64,000 bases of DNA from Henricia sp. BOLD:AAB3569 (Eukaryota > Echinodermata > Asteroidea > Spinulosida > Echinasteridae): contig JBBELK010000379.1 of assembly GCA_037783545.1 (NCBI GenBank), positions 186,001-250,000 on the forward strand. Reading direction: 5' to 3'. The number at the start of each line of letters is the position of its first letter. Positions within the stretch are counted from its first letter, which is position 1. The translations under genes were made by a program, and so were the position numbers. Below the pieces are notes generated by a model. The model ran no database searches. It was given only the letters and a program-made list of their open reading frames with translations, and was not told where the DNA came from. Shown here in pieces: positions 13,059 to 25,538 of this stretch.

Positions 13059-16000
13059 ATAGAGAGTTTAGGGCATGCAAAATTTGAAGTTCGTCGGAAC
13101 ATTTTTCGACCTCCAAATTTGCCGACGTTTGGACCACACTTTGACTAAATTGCCGAGCCAAACTGCGGTGCGTTAACGACAGTCCGAATGACTGAGCATG
13201 CGCACAACTCAGGAGTACCCCAAAGAGGTGTGTACAGACAGCCACGGTTTGCGTGAGAGCAGTCAGGAAGCCTCAACCCAGTTTTTTCTAAACTTTGAAA
13301 TTTCTCTGCCATTTCCCGGCGAAAGTCTGTCAATTTTTTATGACAAGTGTGCAATATAGAGAGTTTAGGGCATGCAAAATTTGAAGTTCGTCGGAACATT
13401 TTTCGACCTCCAAATTTGCCGACGTTTGGACCACACTTTGACCAAATTGCCGAGCCAAACTGCGGTGCGTTAACGACAGTCCGAATGACTGAGCATGCGC
13501 ACAACTCAGGAGTACCCCAAAGAGGTGTGTACAGACAGCCACGGTTTGCGTGAGAGCAGTCAGGAAGCCTAAACCCAGTTTTTTCTAAACTTTGAAATTT
13601 CTCTGCCATTTCCCGGCGAAAGTCTGTCAATTTTGTATGACAAGTGCGCAATATAGAGAGTTTAGGGCATGCAAAATTTGAAGTTCGTCGGAACATTTTT
13701 CGACCTCTAAATTTGCCGACGTTTGGACCACACTTTGACCAAATTGCCGAGCCAAACTGCGGTGCGTTAACGACAGTCCGAATGACTGAGCATGCGCACA
13801 ACTCAGGAGTACCCCAAAGAGGTGTGTACAGACAGCCACGGTTTGCGTGAGAGCAGTCAGGAAGCCTCAACCCAGTTTTTTCTAAACTTTGAAATTTCTC
13901 TGCCATTTCCCGGCGAAAGTCTGTCAATTTTTTATGACAAGTGCGCAATATAGAGAGTTTAGGGCATGCACAATTTGAAATTCGTCGGAACATTTTTCGA
14001 CCTCCAAATTTGCCGACGTTTGGACCACACTTTGACTAAATTGCCGAGCCAAACTGCGGTGCGTTAACGACAGTCCGAATGACTGAGCATGCGCACAACT
14101 CAGGAGTAACCCAAAGAGGTGTGTACAGACAGCCACGGTTTGCGTGAGAGCAGTCAGGAAGCCTCAACCCAGTTTTTTCGAAACTTTGAAATTTCTCTGC
14201 CATTTCCCGGCGAAAGTCTGTCAATTTTTTATGACAAGTGCGCAATATAGAGAGTTTAGGGCATGCAAAATTTGAAGTTCGTCGGAACATTTTTCGACCT
14301 CCAAATTTGCCGTCGTTTGGACCACACTTTGACCAAATTGCCGAGCCAAACTGCGGTGCGTTAACGACAGTCCGAATGACTGAGCATGCGCACAACTCAG
14401 GAGTACCCCAAAGAGGTGTGTACAGACAGCCACGGTTTGCGTGAGAGCAGTCAGGAAGCCTCAACCCAGTTTTTTCTAAACTTTGAAATTTCTCTGCCAT
14501 TTCCCGGCGAAAGTCTGTCAATTTTTTGATGACAAGTGCGCAATATAGAGAGTTTAGGGCATGCAAAATTTGAAGTTCGTCGGAACATTTTTCGACCTCC
14601 AAATTTGCCGACGTTTGGACCACACTTTGACCAAATTGCCGAGCCAAACTGCGGTGCGTTAACGACAGTCCGAATGACTGAGCATGCGCACAACTCAGGA
14701 GTACCCCAAAGAGGTGTGTACAGACAGCCACGGTTTGCGTGAGAGCAGTCAGGAAGCCTCAACCCAGTTTTTTCTAAACTTTGAAATTTCTCTGCCATTT
14801 CCCGGCGAAAGTCTGTCAATTTTTTATGACAAGTGCGCAATATAGAGAGTTTAGGGCATGCAAAATTTGAAGTTCGTCGGAACATTTTTCGACCTCCAAA
14901 TTTGCCGACGTTTGGACCACACTTTGACTAAATTGCCGAGCCAAACTGCGGTGCGTTAACGACAGTCCGAATGACTGAGCATGCGCACAACTCAGGAGTA
15001 CCCCAAAGAGGTGTGTACAGACAGCCACGGTTTGCGTGAGAGCAGTCAGGAAGCCTCAACCCAGTTTTTTCTAAACTTTGAAATTTCTCTGCCATTTACC
15101 GGCGAAAGTCTGTCAATTTTTTATGACAAGTGCGCAATATAGAGAGTTTAGGGCATGCAAAATTTGAAGTTCGTCGGAACATTTTTCGACCTCCAAATTT
15201 GCCGACGTTTGGACCACACTTTGACCAAATTGCCGAGCCAAACTGCGGTGCGTTAACGACAGTCCGAATGACTGAGCATGCGCACAACTCAGGAGTACCC
15301 CAAAGAGGTGTGTACAGACAGCCACGGTTTGCGTGAGAGCAGTCAGGAAGCCTCAACCCAGTTTTTTCTAAACTTTGAAATTTCTCTGCCATTTCCCGGC
15401 GAAAGTCTGTCAATTTTTTATGACAAGTGCGCAATATAGAGAGTTTAGGGCATGCACAATTTGAAGTTCGTCGGAACATTTTTCGACCTCCAAATTTGCC
15501 GACGTTTGGACCACACTTTGACCAAATTGCCGAGCCAAACTGCGGTGCGTTAACGACAGTCCGAATGACTGAGCATGCGCACAACTCAGGAGTACCCCAA
15601 AGAGGTGTGTACAGACAGCCACGGTTTGCGTGAGAGCAGTCAGGAAGCCTCAACCCAGTTTTTTCTAAACTTTGAAATTTCTCTGCCATTTCCCGGCGAA
15701 AGTCTGTCAATTTTTTATGACAAGTGCGCAATATAGAGAGTTTAGGGCATGCAAAATTTGAAGTTCGTCGGAACATTTTTCGACCTCCAAATTTGCCGAC
15801 GTTTGGACCACACTTTGACCAAATTGCCGAGCCAAACTGCGGTGCGTTAACGACAGTCCGAATGACTGAGCATGCGCACAACTCAGGAGTACCCCAAAGA
15901 GGTGTGTACAGACAGCCACGGTTTGCGTGAGAGCAGTCAGGAAGCCTCAACCCAGTTTTTTCTAAACTTTGAAATTTCTCTGCCATTTCCCGGCGAAAGT

Positions 16001-18705
16001 CTGTCCATTTTTTTATGACAAGTGCGCAATATAGAGAGTTTAGGGCATGCAAAATTTGAAGTTCGTCGGAACATTTTTCGACCTCCAAATTTGCCGACGT
16101 TTGGACCACACTTTGACTAAATTGCCGAGCCAAACTGCGGTGCGTTAACGACAGTCCGAATGACTGAGCATGCGCACAACTCAGGAGTACCCCAAAGAGG
16201 TGTGTACAGACAGCCACGGTTTGCGTGAGAGCAGTCAGGAAGCCTCAACCCAGTTTTTTCTAAACTTTAAAAATTTCTCTGCCATTTCCCGGCGAAAGTC
16301 TGTCAATTTTTTATGACAAGTGTGCAATATAGAGAGTTTAGGGCATGCAAAATTTGAAGTTCGTCGGAACATTTTTCGACCTCCAAATTTGCCGACGTTT
16401 GGACCACACTTTGACCAAATTGCCGAGCCAAACTGCGGTGCGTTAACGACAGTCCGAATGACTGAGCATGCGCACAACTCAGGAGTACCCCAAAGAGGTG
16501 TGTACAGACAGCCACGGTTTGCGTGAGAGCAGTCAGGAAGCCTAAACCCAGTTTTTTCTAAACTTTGAAATTTCTCTGCCATTTCCCGGCGAAAGTCTGT
16601 CAATTTTGTATGACAAGTGCGCAATATAGAGAGTTTAGGGCATGCAAAATTTGAAGTTCGTCGGAACATTTTTCGACCTCTAAATTTGCCGACGTTTGGA
16701 CCACACTTTGACCAAATTGCCGAGCCAAACTGCGGTGCGTTAACGACAGTCCGAATGACTGAGCATGCGCACAACTCAGGAGTACCCCAAAGAGGTGTGT
16801 ACAGACAGCCACGGTTTGCGTGAGAGCAGTCAGGAAGCCTCAACCCAGTTTTTTCTAAACTTTGAAATTTCTCTGCCATTTCCCGGCGAAAGTCTGTCAA
16901 TTTTTTATGACAAGTGCGCAATATAGAGAGTTTAGGGCATGCACAATTTGAAATTCGTCGGAACATTTTTCGACCTCCAAATTTGCCGACGTTTGGACCA
17001 CACTTTGACTAAATTGCCGAGCCAAACTGCGGTGCGTTAACGACAGTCCGAATGACTGAGCATGCGCACAACTCAGGAGTAACCCAAAGAGGTGTGTACA
17101 GACAGCCACGGTTTGCGTGAGAGCAGTCAGGAAGCCTCAACCCAGTTTTTTCGAAACTTTGAAATTTCTCTGCCATTTCCCGGCGAAAGTCTGTCAATTT
17201 TTTATGACAAGTGCGCAATATAGAGAGTTTAGGGCATGCAAAATTTGAAGTTCGTCGGAACATTTTTCGACCTCCAAATTTGCCGTCGTTTGGACCACAC
17301 TTTGACCAAATTGCCGAGCCAAACTGCGGTGCGTTAACGACAGTCCGAATGACTGAGCATGCGCACAACTCAGGAGTACCCCAAAGAGGTGTGTACAGAC
17401 AGCCACGGTTTGCGTGAGAGCAGTCAGGAAGCCTCAACCCAGTTTTTTCTAAACTTTGAAATTTCTCTGCCATTTCCCGGCGAAAGTCTGTCAATTTTTT
17501 GATGACAAGTGCGCAATATAGAGAGTTTAGGGCATGCAAAATTTGAAGTTCGTCGGAACATTTTTCGACCTCCAAATTTGCCGACGTTTGGACCACACTT
17601 TGACCAAATTGCCGAGCCAAACTGCGGTGCGTTAACGACAGTCCGAATGACTGAGCATGCGCACAACTCAGGAGTACCCCAAAGAGGTGTGTACAGACAG
17701 CCACGGTTTGCGTGAGAGCAGTCAGGAAGCCTCAACCCAGTTTTTTCTAAACTTTGAAATTTCTCTGCCATTTCCCGGCGAAAGTCTGTCAATTTTTTAT
17801 GACAAGTGCGCAATATAGAGAGTTTAGGGCATGCAAAATTTGAAGTTCGTCGGAACATTTTTCGACCTCCAAATTTGCCGACGTTTGGACCACACTTTGA
17901 CTAAATTGCCGAGCCAAACTGCGGTGCGTTAACGACAGTCCGAATGACTGAGCATGCGCACAACTCAGGAGTACCCCAAAGAGGTGTGTACAGACAGCCA
18001 CGGTTTGCGTGAGAGCAGTCAGGAAGCCTCAACCCAGTTTTTTCTAAACTTTGAAATTTCTCTGCCATTTACCGGCGAAAGTCTGTCAATTTTTTATGAC
18101 AAGTGCGCAATATAGAGAGTTTAGGGCATGCAAAATTTGAAGTTCGTCGGAACATTTTTCGACCTCCAAATTTGCCGACGTTTGGACCACACTTTGACCA
18201 AATTGCCGAGCCAAACTGCGGTGCGTTAACGACAGTCCGAATGACTGAGCATGCGCACAACTCAGGAGTACCCCAAAGAGGTGTGTACAGACAGCCACGG
18301 TTTGCGTGAGAGCAGTCAGGAAGCCTCAACCCAGTTTTTTCTAAACTTTGAAATTTCTCTGCCATTTCCCGGCGAAAGTCTGTCAATTTTTTATGACAAG
18401 TGCGCAATATAGAGAGTTTAGGGCATGCACAATTTGAAGTTCGTCGGAACATTTTTCGACCTCCAAATTTGCCGACGTTTGGACCACACTTTGACCAAAT
18501 TGCCGAGCCAAACTGCGGTGCGTTAACGACAGTCCGAATGACTGAGCATGCGCACAACTCAGGAGTACCCCAAAGAGGTGTGTACAGACAGCCACGGTTT
18601 GCGTGAGAGCAGTCAGGAAGCCTCAACCCAGTTTTTTCTAAACTTTGAAATTTCTCTGCCATTTCCCGGCGAAAGTCTGTCAATTTTTTATGACAAGTGC
18701 GCAAT
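13059..18705 (+). repeat. Decamer higher-order repeat, period about 2973 bp
   Basis: The first unit is 13059-16030. The second is 16031-18705 and is followed for about nine monomers before the array switches to a different repeat type. Each unit is preceded by CTGTCCATTTTTTTATG and contains, in order, the GTGTGC monomer, the CTCTAAATTTG monomer, a monomer with TTGAAATTCGTCGG plus GAGTAACCC, a monomer with TTTGCCGTCG, and CATTTACCGGCG in place of CATTTCCCGGCG. The second copy has one extra A in ACTTTAAAAATTTC near 16268, so the offset changes from 2972 to 2973. Its left part matches 1460-3430, about 11.6 kb away. Confidence 0.9.
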
Positions 18706-21700
18706 ATAGAGAGTTTAGGGCATGCAAAATTTGAAGTTCGTCGGAACATTTTTCGACCTCCAAATTTGCCGACGTTTAGACCACACTTTGACCAAATTGC
18801 CGAGCCAAACTGCGGTGCGTTAACGACAGTCCGAATGACTGAGCATGCGCACAACTCAGGAGTACCCCAAAGAGGTGTGTACAGACAGCCACGGTTTGCG
18901 TGAGAGCAGTCAGGAAGCCTCAACCCAGTTTTTTTCTAAACTTTGAAATTTCTCTGCCATTTCCCGGCGAAAGTCTGTCAATTTTGTATGACAAGTGCGC
19001 AATATAGAGAGTTTAGGGCATGCAAAATTTGAAGTTCGTCGGAACATTTTTCGACCTCCAAATTTGCCGACGTTTGGACCACACTTTGACCAAATTGCCG
19101 AGCCAAACTGCGGTGCGTTAACGACAGTCCGAATGACTGAGCATGCGCACAACTCAGGAGTACCCCAAAGAGGTGTGTACAGACAGCCACGGTTTGCGTG
19201 AGAGCAGTCAGGAAGCCTCAACCCAGTTTTTTCTAAACTTTGAAATTTCTCTGCCATTTCCCGGCGAAAGTCTGTCAATTTTTTATGACAAGTGTGCAAT
19301 ATAGAGAGTTTAGGGCATGCAAAATTTGAAGTTCGTCGGAACATTTTTCGACCTCCAAATTTGCCGACGTTTGGACCACACTTTGACCAAATTGCCGAGC
19401 CAAACTGCGGTGCGTTAACGACAGTCCGAATGACTGAGCATGCGCACAACTCAGGAGTACCCCAAAGAGGTGTGTACAGACAGCCACGGTTTGCGTGAGA
19501 GCAGTCAGGAAGCCTCAACCCAGTTTTTTCTAAACTTTGAAATTTCTCTGCCATTTCCCGGCGAAAGTCTGTCAATTTTGTATGACAAGTGCGCAATATA
19601 GAGAGTTTAGGGCATGCACAATTTGAAGTTCGTCGGAACATTTTTCGACCTCCAAATTTGCCGACGTTTGGACCACACTTTGACCAAATTGCCAAGCCAA
19701 ACTGCGGTGCGTTAACGACAGTCCGAATGACTGAGCATGCGCACAACTCAGGAGTACCCCAAAGAGGTGTATACAGACAGCCACGGTTTGCGTGAGAGCA
19801 GTCAGGAAGCCTCAACCCAGTTTTTTCTAAACTTTGAAATTTCTCTGCCATTTCCCGGCGAAAGTCTGTCAATTTTTTATGACAAGTGCGCAATATAGAG
19901 AGTTTAGGGCATGCAAAATTTGAAGTTCGTCGGAACATTTTTCGACCTCCAAATTTGCCGACGTTTGGACCACACTTTGACCAAATTGCCGAGCCAAACT
20001 GCGGTGCGTTAACGACAGTCCGAATGACTGAGCATGCGCACAACTCAGGAGTACCCCAAAGAGGTGTGTACAGACAGCCACGGTTTGCGTGAGAGCAGTC
20101 AGGAAGCCTCAACCCAATTTTTTCTAAACTTTGAAATTTATCTGCCATTTCCCGGCGAAAGTCTGTCAATTTTTTATGACAAGTGCGCAATATAGAGAGT
20201 TTAGGGCATGCACAATTTGAAGTTCGTCGGAACATTTTTCGACCTCCAAATTTGCCGACGTTTGGACCACACTTTGACCAAATTGCCGAGCCAAACTGCG
20301 GTGCGTTAACGACAGTCCGAATGACTGAGCATGCGCACAACTCAGGAGTACCCCAAAGAGGTGTGTACAGACAGCCACGGTTTGCGTGAGAGCAGTCAGG
20401 AAGCCTCAACCCAGTTTTTTCTAAACTTTGAAATTTCTCTGCCATTTCCCGGCGAAAGTCTGTCAATTTTTTATGACAAGTGCGCAATATAGAGAGTTTA
20501 GGGCATGCAAAATTTGAAGTTCGTCGGAACATTTTTCGACCTCCAAATTTGCCGACGTTTAGACCACACTTTGACCAAATTGCCGAGCCAAACTGCGGTG
20601 CGTTAACGACAGTCCGAATGACTGAGCATGCGCACAACTCAGGAGTACCCCAAAGAGGTGTGTACAGACAGCCACGGTTTGCGTGAGAGCAGTCAGGAAG
20701 CCTCAACCCAGTTTTTTTCTAAACTTTGAAATTTCTCTGCCATTTCCCGGCGAAAGTCTGTCAATTTTGTATGACAAGTGCGCAATATAGAGAGTTTAGG
20801 GCATGCAAAATTTGAAGTTCGTCGGAACATTTTTCGACCTCCAAATTTGCCGACGTTTGGACCACACTTTGACCAAATTGCCGAGCCAAACTGCGGTGCG
20901 TTAACGACAGTCCGAATGACTGAGCATGCGCACAACTCAGGAGTACCCCAAAGAGGTGTGTACAGACAGCCACGGTTTGCGTGAGAGCAGTCAGGAAGCC
21001 TCAACCCAGTTTTTTCTAAACTTTGAAATTTCTCTGCCATTTCCCGGCGAAAGTCTGTCAATTTTTTATGACAAGTGTGCAATATAGAGAGTTTAGGGCA
21101 TGCAAAATTTGAAGTTCGTCGGAACATTTTTCGACCTCCAAATTTGCCGACGTTTGGACCACACTTTGACCAAATTGCCGAGCCAAACTGCGGTGCGTTA
21201 ACGACAGTCCGAATGACTGAGCATGCGCACAACTCAGGAGTACCCCAAAGAGGTGTGTACAGACAGCCACGGTTTGCGTGAGAGCAGTCAGGAAGCCTCA
21301 ACCCAGTTTTTTCTAAACTTTGAAATTTCTCTGCCATTTCCCGGCGAAAGTCTGTCAATTTTGTATGACAAGTGCGCAATATAGAGAGTTTAGGGCATGC
21401 ACAATTTGAAGTTCGTCGGAACATTTTTCGACCTCCAAATTTGCCGACGTTTGGACCACACTTTGACCAAATTGCCAAGCCAAACTGCGGTGCGTTAACG
21501 ACAGTCCGAATGACTGAGCATGCGCACAACTCAGGAGTACCCCAAAGAGGTGTGTACAGACAGCCACGGTTTGCGTGAGAGCAGTCAGGAAGCCTCAACC
21601 CAGTTTTTTCTAAACTTTGAAATTTCTCTGCCATTTCCCGGCGAAAGTCTGTCAATTTTTTATGACAAGTGCGCAATATAGAGAGTTTAGGGCATGCAAA

Positions 21701-22271
21701 ATTTGAAGTTCGTCGGAACATTTTTCGACCTCCAAATTTGCCGACGTTTGGACCACACTTTGACCAAATTGCCGAGCCAAACTGCGGTGCGTTAACGACA
21801 GTCCGAATGACTGAGCATGCGCACAACTCAGGAGTACCCCAAAGAGGTGTGTACAGACAGCCACGGTTTGCGTGAGAGCAGTCAGGAAGCCTCAACCCAG
21901 TTTTTTCTAAACTTTGAAATTTCTCTGCCATTTCCCGGCGAAAGTCTGTCAATTTTTTATGACAAGTGCGCAATATAGAGAGTTTAGGGCATGCACAATT
22001 TGAAGTTCGTCGGAACATTTTTCGACCTCCAAATTTGCCGACGTTTGGACCACACTTTGACCAAATTGCCGAGCCAAACTGCGGTGCGTTAACGACAGTC
22101 CGAATGACTGAGCATGCGCACAACTCAGGAGTACCCCAAAGAGGTGTGTACAGACAGCCACGGTTTGCGTGAGAGCAGTCAGGAAGCCTCAACCCAGTTT
22201 TTTCTAAACTTTGAAATTTCTCTGCTATTTCCCGGCGAAAGTCTGTCAATTTTTTATGACAAGTGCGCAAT
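18706..22271 (+). repeat. Hexamer higher-order repeat, 1783-bp period, two copies
   Basis: Copies are 18706-20488 and 20489-22271. Each has the same series: a GACGTTTAGACC monomer, one after ATTTTGTATG, one with GTGTGCAAT, one with GCATGCACAATT plus GCCAAGCC, a plain monomer, and one with GCATGCACAATT. Private changes exist: only the first copy has GTGTATACAGAC near 19766, CCCAATTTTTTC near 20116 and AATTTATCTG near 20136. The AATTTATCTG change is also present near 1405. Confidence 0.9.
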
Positions 22272-25200
22272 ATAGAAAGTTTAGGGCATGCACAATTTGA
22301 AGTTCGTCGGAACATTTTTCGACCTCCAAATTTGCCGACGTTTGGACCAAACTTTGACCAAATTGCCGAGCCAAACTGCGGTGCGTTAACGACAGTCCGA
22401 ATGACTGAGCATGCGCACAACTCAGGAGTACCCCAAAGAGGTGTGTACAGACAGCCACGGTTTGCGTGAGAGCAGTCAGGAAGCCTCAACCCAGTTTTTT
22501 CTAAACTTTGAAATTTCTCTGCCATTTCCCGGCGAAAGTCTGTCATTTTTTTATGACAAGTGCGCAATATAGATAGTTTAGGGCATGCAAAATTTGAAGT
22601 TCGTCGGAACATTTTTCGACCTCCAAATTTGCCGACGTTTGGACCACACTTTGACCAAATTGCCGAGCCAAACTGCGGTGCGTTAACGACAGTCCGAATG
22701 ACTGAGCATGCGCACAACTCAGGAGTACCCCAAAGAGGTGTGTACAGACAGCCACGGTTTGCGTGAGAGCAGTCAGGAAGCCTCAACCCAGTTTTTTCTA
22801 AACTTTGAAATTTCTCTGCCATTTCCCGGCGAAAGTCTGTCAATTTTTTATGACAAGTGCGCAATATAGAGAGTTTAGGGCATGCACAATTTGAAGTTCG
22901 TCGGAACATTTTTCGACCTCCAAATTTGCCGACGTTTGGACCACACTTTGACCAAATTGCCGAGCCAAACTGCGGTGCGTTAACGACAGTCCGAATGACT
23001 GAGCATGCGCACAACTCAGGAGTACCCCAAAGAGGTGTGTACAGACAGCCACGGTTTGCGTGAGAGCAGTCAGGAAGCCTCAACCCAGTTTTTTCTAAAC
23101 TTTGAAATTTCTCTGCTATTTCCCGGCGAAAGTCTGTCAATTTTTTATGACAAGTGCGCAATATAGAGAGTTTAGGGCATGCACAATTTGAAGTTCGTCG
23201 GAACATTTTTCGACCTCCAAATTTGCCGACGTTTGGACCAAACTTTGACCAAATTGCCGAGCCAAACTGCGGTGCGTTAACGACAGTCCGAATGACTGAG
23301 CATGCGCACAACTCAGGAGTACCCCAAAGAGGTGTGTACAGACAGCCACGGTTTGCGTGAGAGCAGTCAGGAAGCCTCAACCCAGTTTTTTCTAAACTTT
23401 GAAATTTCTCTGCCATTTCCCGGCGAAAGTCTGTCATTTTTTTATGACAAGTGCGCAATATAGATAGTTTAGGGCATGCAAAATTTGAAGTTCGTCGGAA
23501 CATTTTTCGACCTCCAAATTTGCCGACGTTTGGACCACACTTTGACCAAATTGCCGAGCCAAACTGCGGTGCGTTAACGACAGTCCGAATGACTGAGCAT
23601 GCGCACAACTCAGGAGTACCCCAAAGAGGTGTGTACAGACAGCCACGGTTTGCGTGAGAGCAGTCAGGAAGCCTCAACCCAGTTTTTTCTAAACTTTGAA
23701 ATTTCTCTGCCATTTCCCGGCGAAAGTCTGTCAATTTTTTATGACAAGTGCGCAATATAGAGAGTTTAGGGCATGCAAAATTTGAAGTTCGTCGGAACAT
23801 TTTTCGACCTCCAAATTTGCCGACGTTTGGACCACACTTTGACCAAATTGCCAAGCCAAACTGCGGTGCGTTAACGACAGTCCGAATGACTGAGCATGCG
23901 CACAACTCAGGAGTACCCCAAAGAGGTGTGTACAGACAGCCACGGTTTGCGTGAGAGCAGTCAGGAAGCCTCAACCCAGTTTTTTCTAAACTTTGAAATT
24001 TCTCTGCCATTTCCCGGCGAAAGTCTGTCAATTTTTTATGACAAGTGCGCAATATAGAGAGTTTAGGGCATGCAAAATTTGAAGTTCGTCGGAACATTTT
24101 TCGACCTCCAAATTTGCCGACGTTTGGACCACACTTTGACCAAATTGCCAAGCCAAACTGCGGTGCGTTAACGACAGTCCGAATGACTGAGCATGCGCAC
24201 AACTCAGGAGTACCCCAAAGAGGTGTGTACAGACAGCCACGGTTTGCGTGAGAGCAGTCAGGAAGCCTCAACCCAGTTTTTTCTAAACTTTGAAATTTCT
24301 CTGCTATTTCCCGGCGAAAGTCTGTCAATTTTTTATGACAAGTGCGCAATATAGAGAGTTTAGGGCATGCACAATTTGAAGTTCGTCGGAACATTTTTCG
24401 ACCTCCAAATTTGCCGACGTTTGGACCAAACTTTGACCAAATTGCCGAGCCAAACTGCGGTGCGTTAACGACAGTCCGAATGACTGAGCATGCGCACAAC
24501 TCAGGAGTACCCCAAAGAGGTGTGTACAGACAGCCACGGTTTGCGTGAGAGCAGTCAGGAAGCCTCAACCCAGTTTTTTCTAAACTTTGAAATTTCTCTG
24601 CCATTTCCCGGCGAAAGTCTGTCATTTTTTTATGACAAGTGCGCAATATAGAGAGTTTAGGGCATGCAAAATTTGAAGTTCGTCGGAACATTTTTCGACC
24701 TCCAAATTTGCCGACGTTTGGACCACACTTTGACCAAATTGCCAAGCCAAACTGCGGTGCGTTAACGACAGTCCGAATGACTGAGCATGCGCACAACTCA
24801 GGAGTACCCCAAAGAGGTGTGTACAGACAGCCACGGTTTGCGTGAGAGCAGTCAGGAAGCCTCAACCCAGTTTTTTCTAAACTTTGAAATTTCTCTGCCA
24901 TTTCCCGGCGAAAGTCTGTCAATTTTTTATGACAAGTGCGGAATATAGAGAGTTTAGGGCATGCAAAATTTGAAGTTCGTCGGAACATTTTTCGACCTCC
25001 AAATTTGCCGACGTTTGGACCACACTTTGACCAAATTGCCGAGCCAAACTGCGGTGCGTTAACGACAGTCCGAATGACTGAGCATGCGCACAACTCAGGA
25101 GTACCCCAAAGAGGTGTGTACAGACAGCCACGGTTTGCGTGAGAGCAGTCAGGAAGCCTCAACCCAGTTTTTTCTAAACTTTGAAATTTCTCTGCCATTT

Positions 25201-25538
25201 CCCGGCGAAAGTCTGTCAATTTTTTATGACAAGTGCGCAATATAGATAGTTTAGGGCATGCAAAATTTGAAGTTCGTCGGAACATTTTTCGACCTCCAAA
25301 TTTGCCGACGTTTGGACCACACTTTGACCAAATTGCCGAGCCAAACTGCGGTGCGTTAACGACAGTCCGAATGACTGAGCATGCGCACAACTCAGGAGTA
25401 CCCCAAAGAGGTGTGTACAGACAGCCACGGTTTGCGTGAGAGCAGTCAGGAAGCCTCAACCCAGTTTTTTCTAAACTTTGAAATTTCTCTGCCATTTCCC
25501 GGCGAAAGTCTGTCAATTTTTTATGACAAGTGCGCAAT
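22272..25538 (+). repeat. Interleaved monomer types with 891-bp trimer repeats
   Basis: Recurring types here are: S, with GACCAAACTTTG (C to A) and GCATGCACAATT; N, with CAATATAGATAG (G to T) after GTCATTTTTTTATG; Q, with GCATGCACAATT only; K, with GCCAAGCC; and Y, with GTGCGGAATAT. The order from 22272 is S-N-Q-S-N-K-K-S-K-Y-N. The S-N-Q set returns after 891 bp. The K-S-K-Y run recurs at 30886-32073 and, with one extra monomer, at 26727-28211. Two adjacent K monomers (23757 and 24054) are nearly identical, suggesting a recent single-monomer duplication. Confidence 0.82.
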
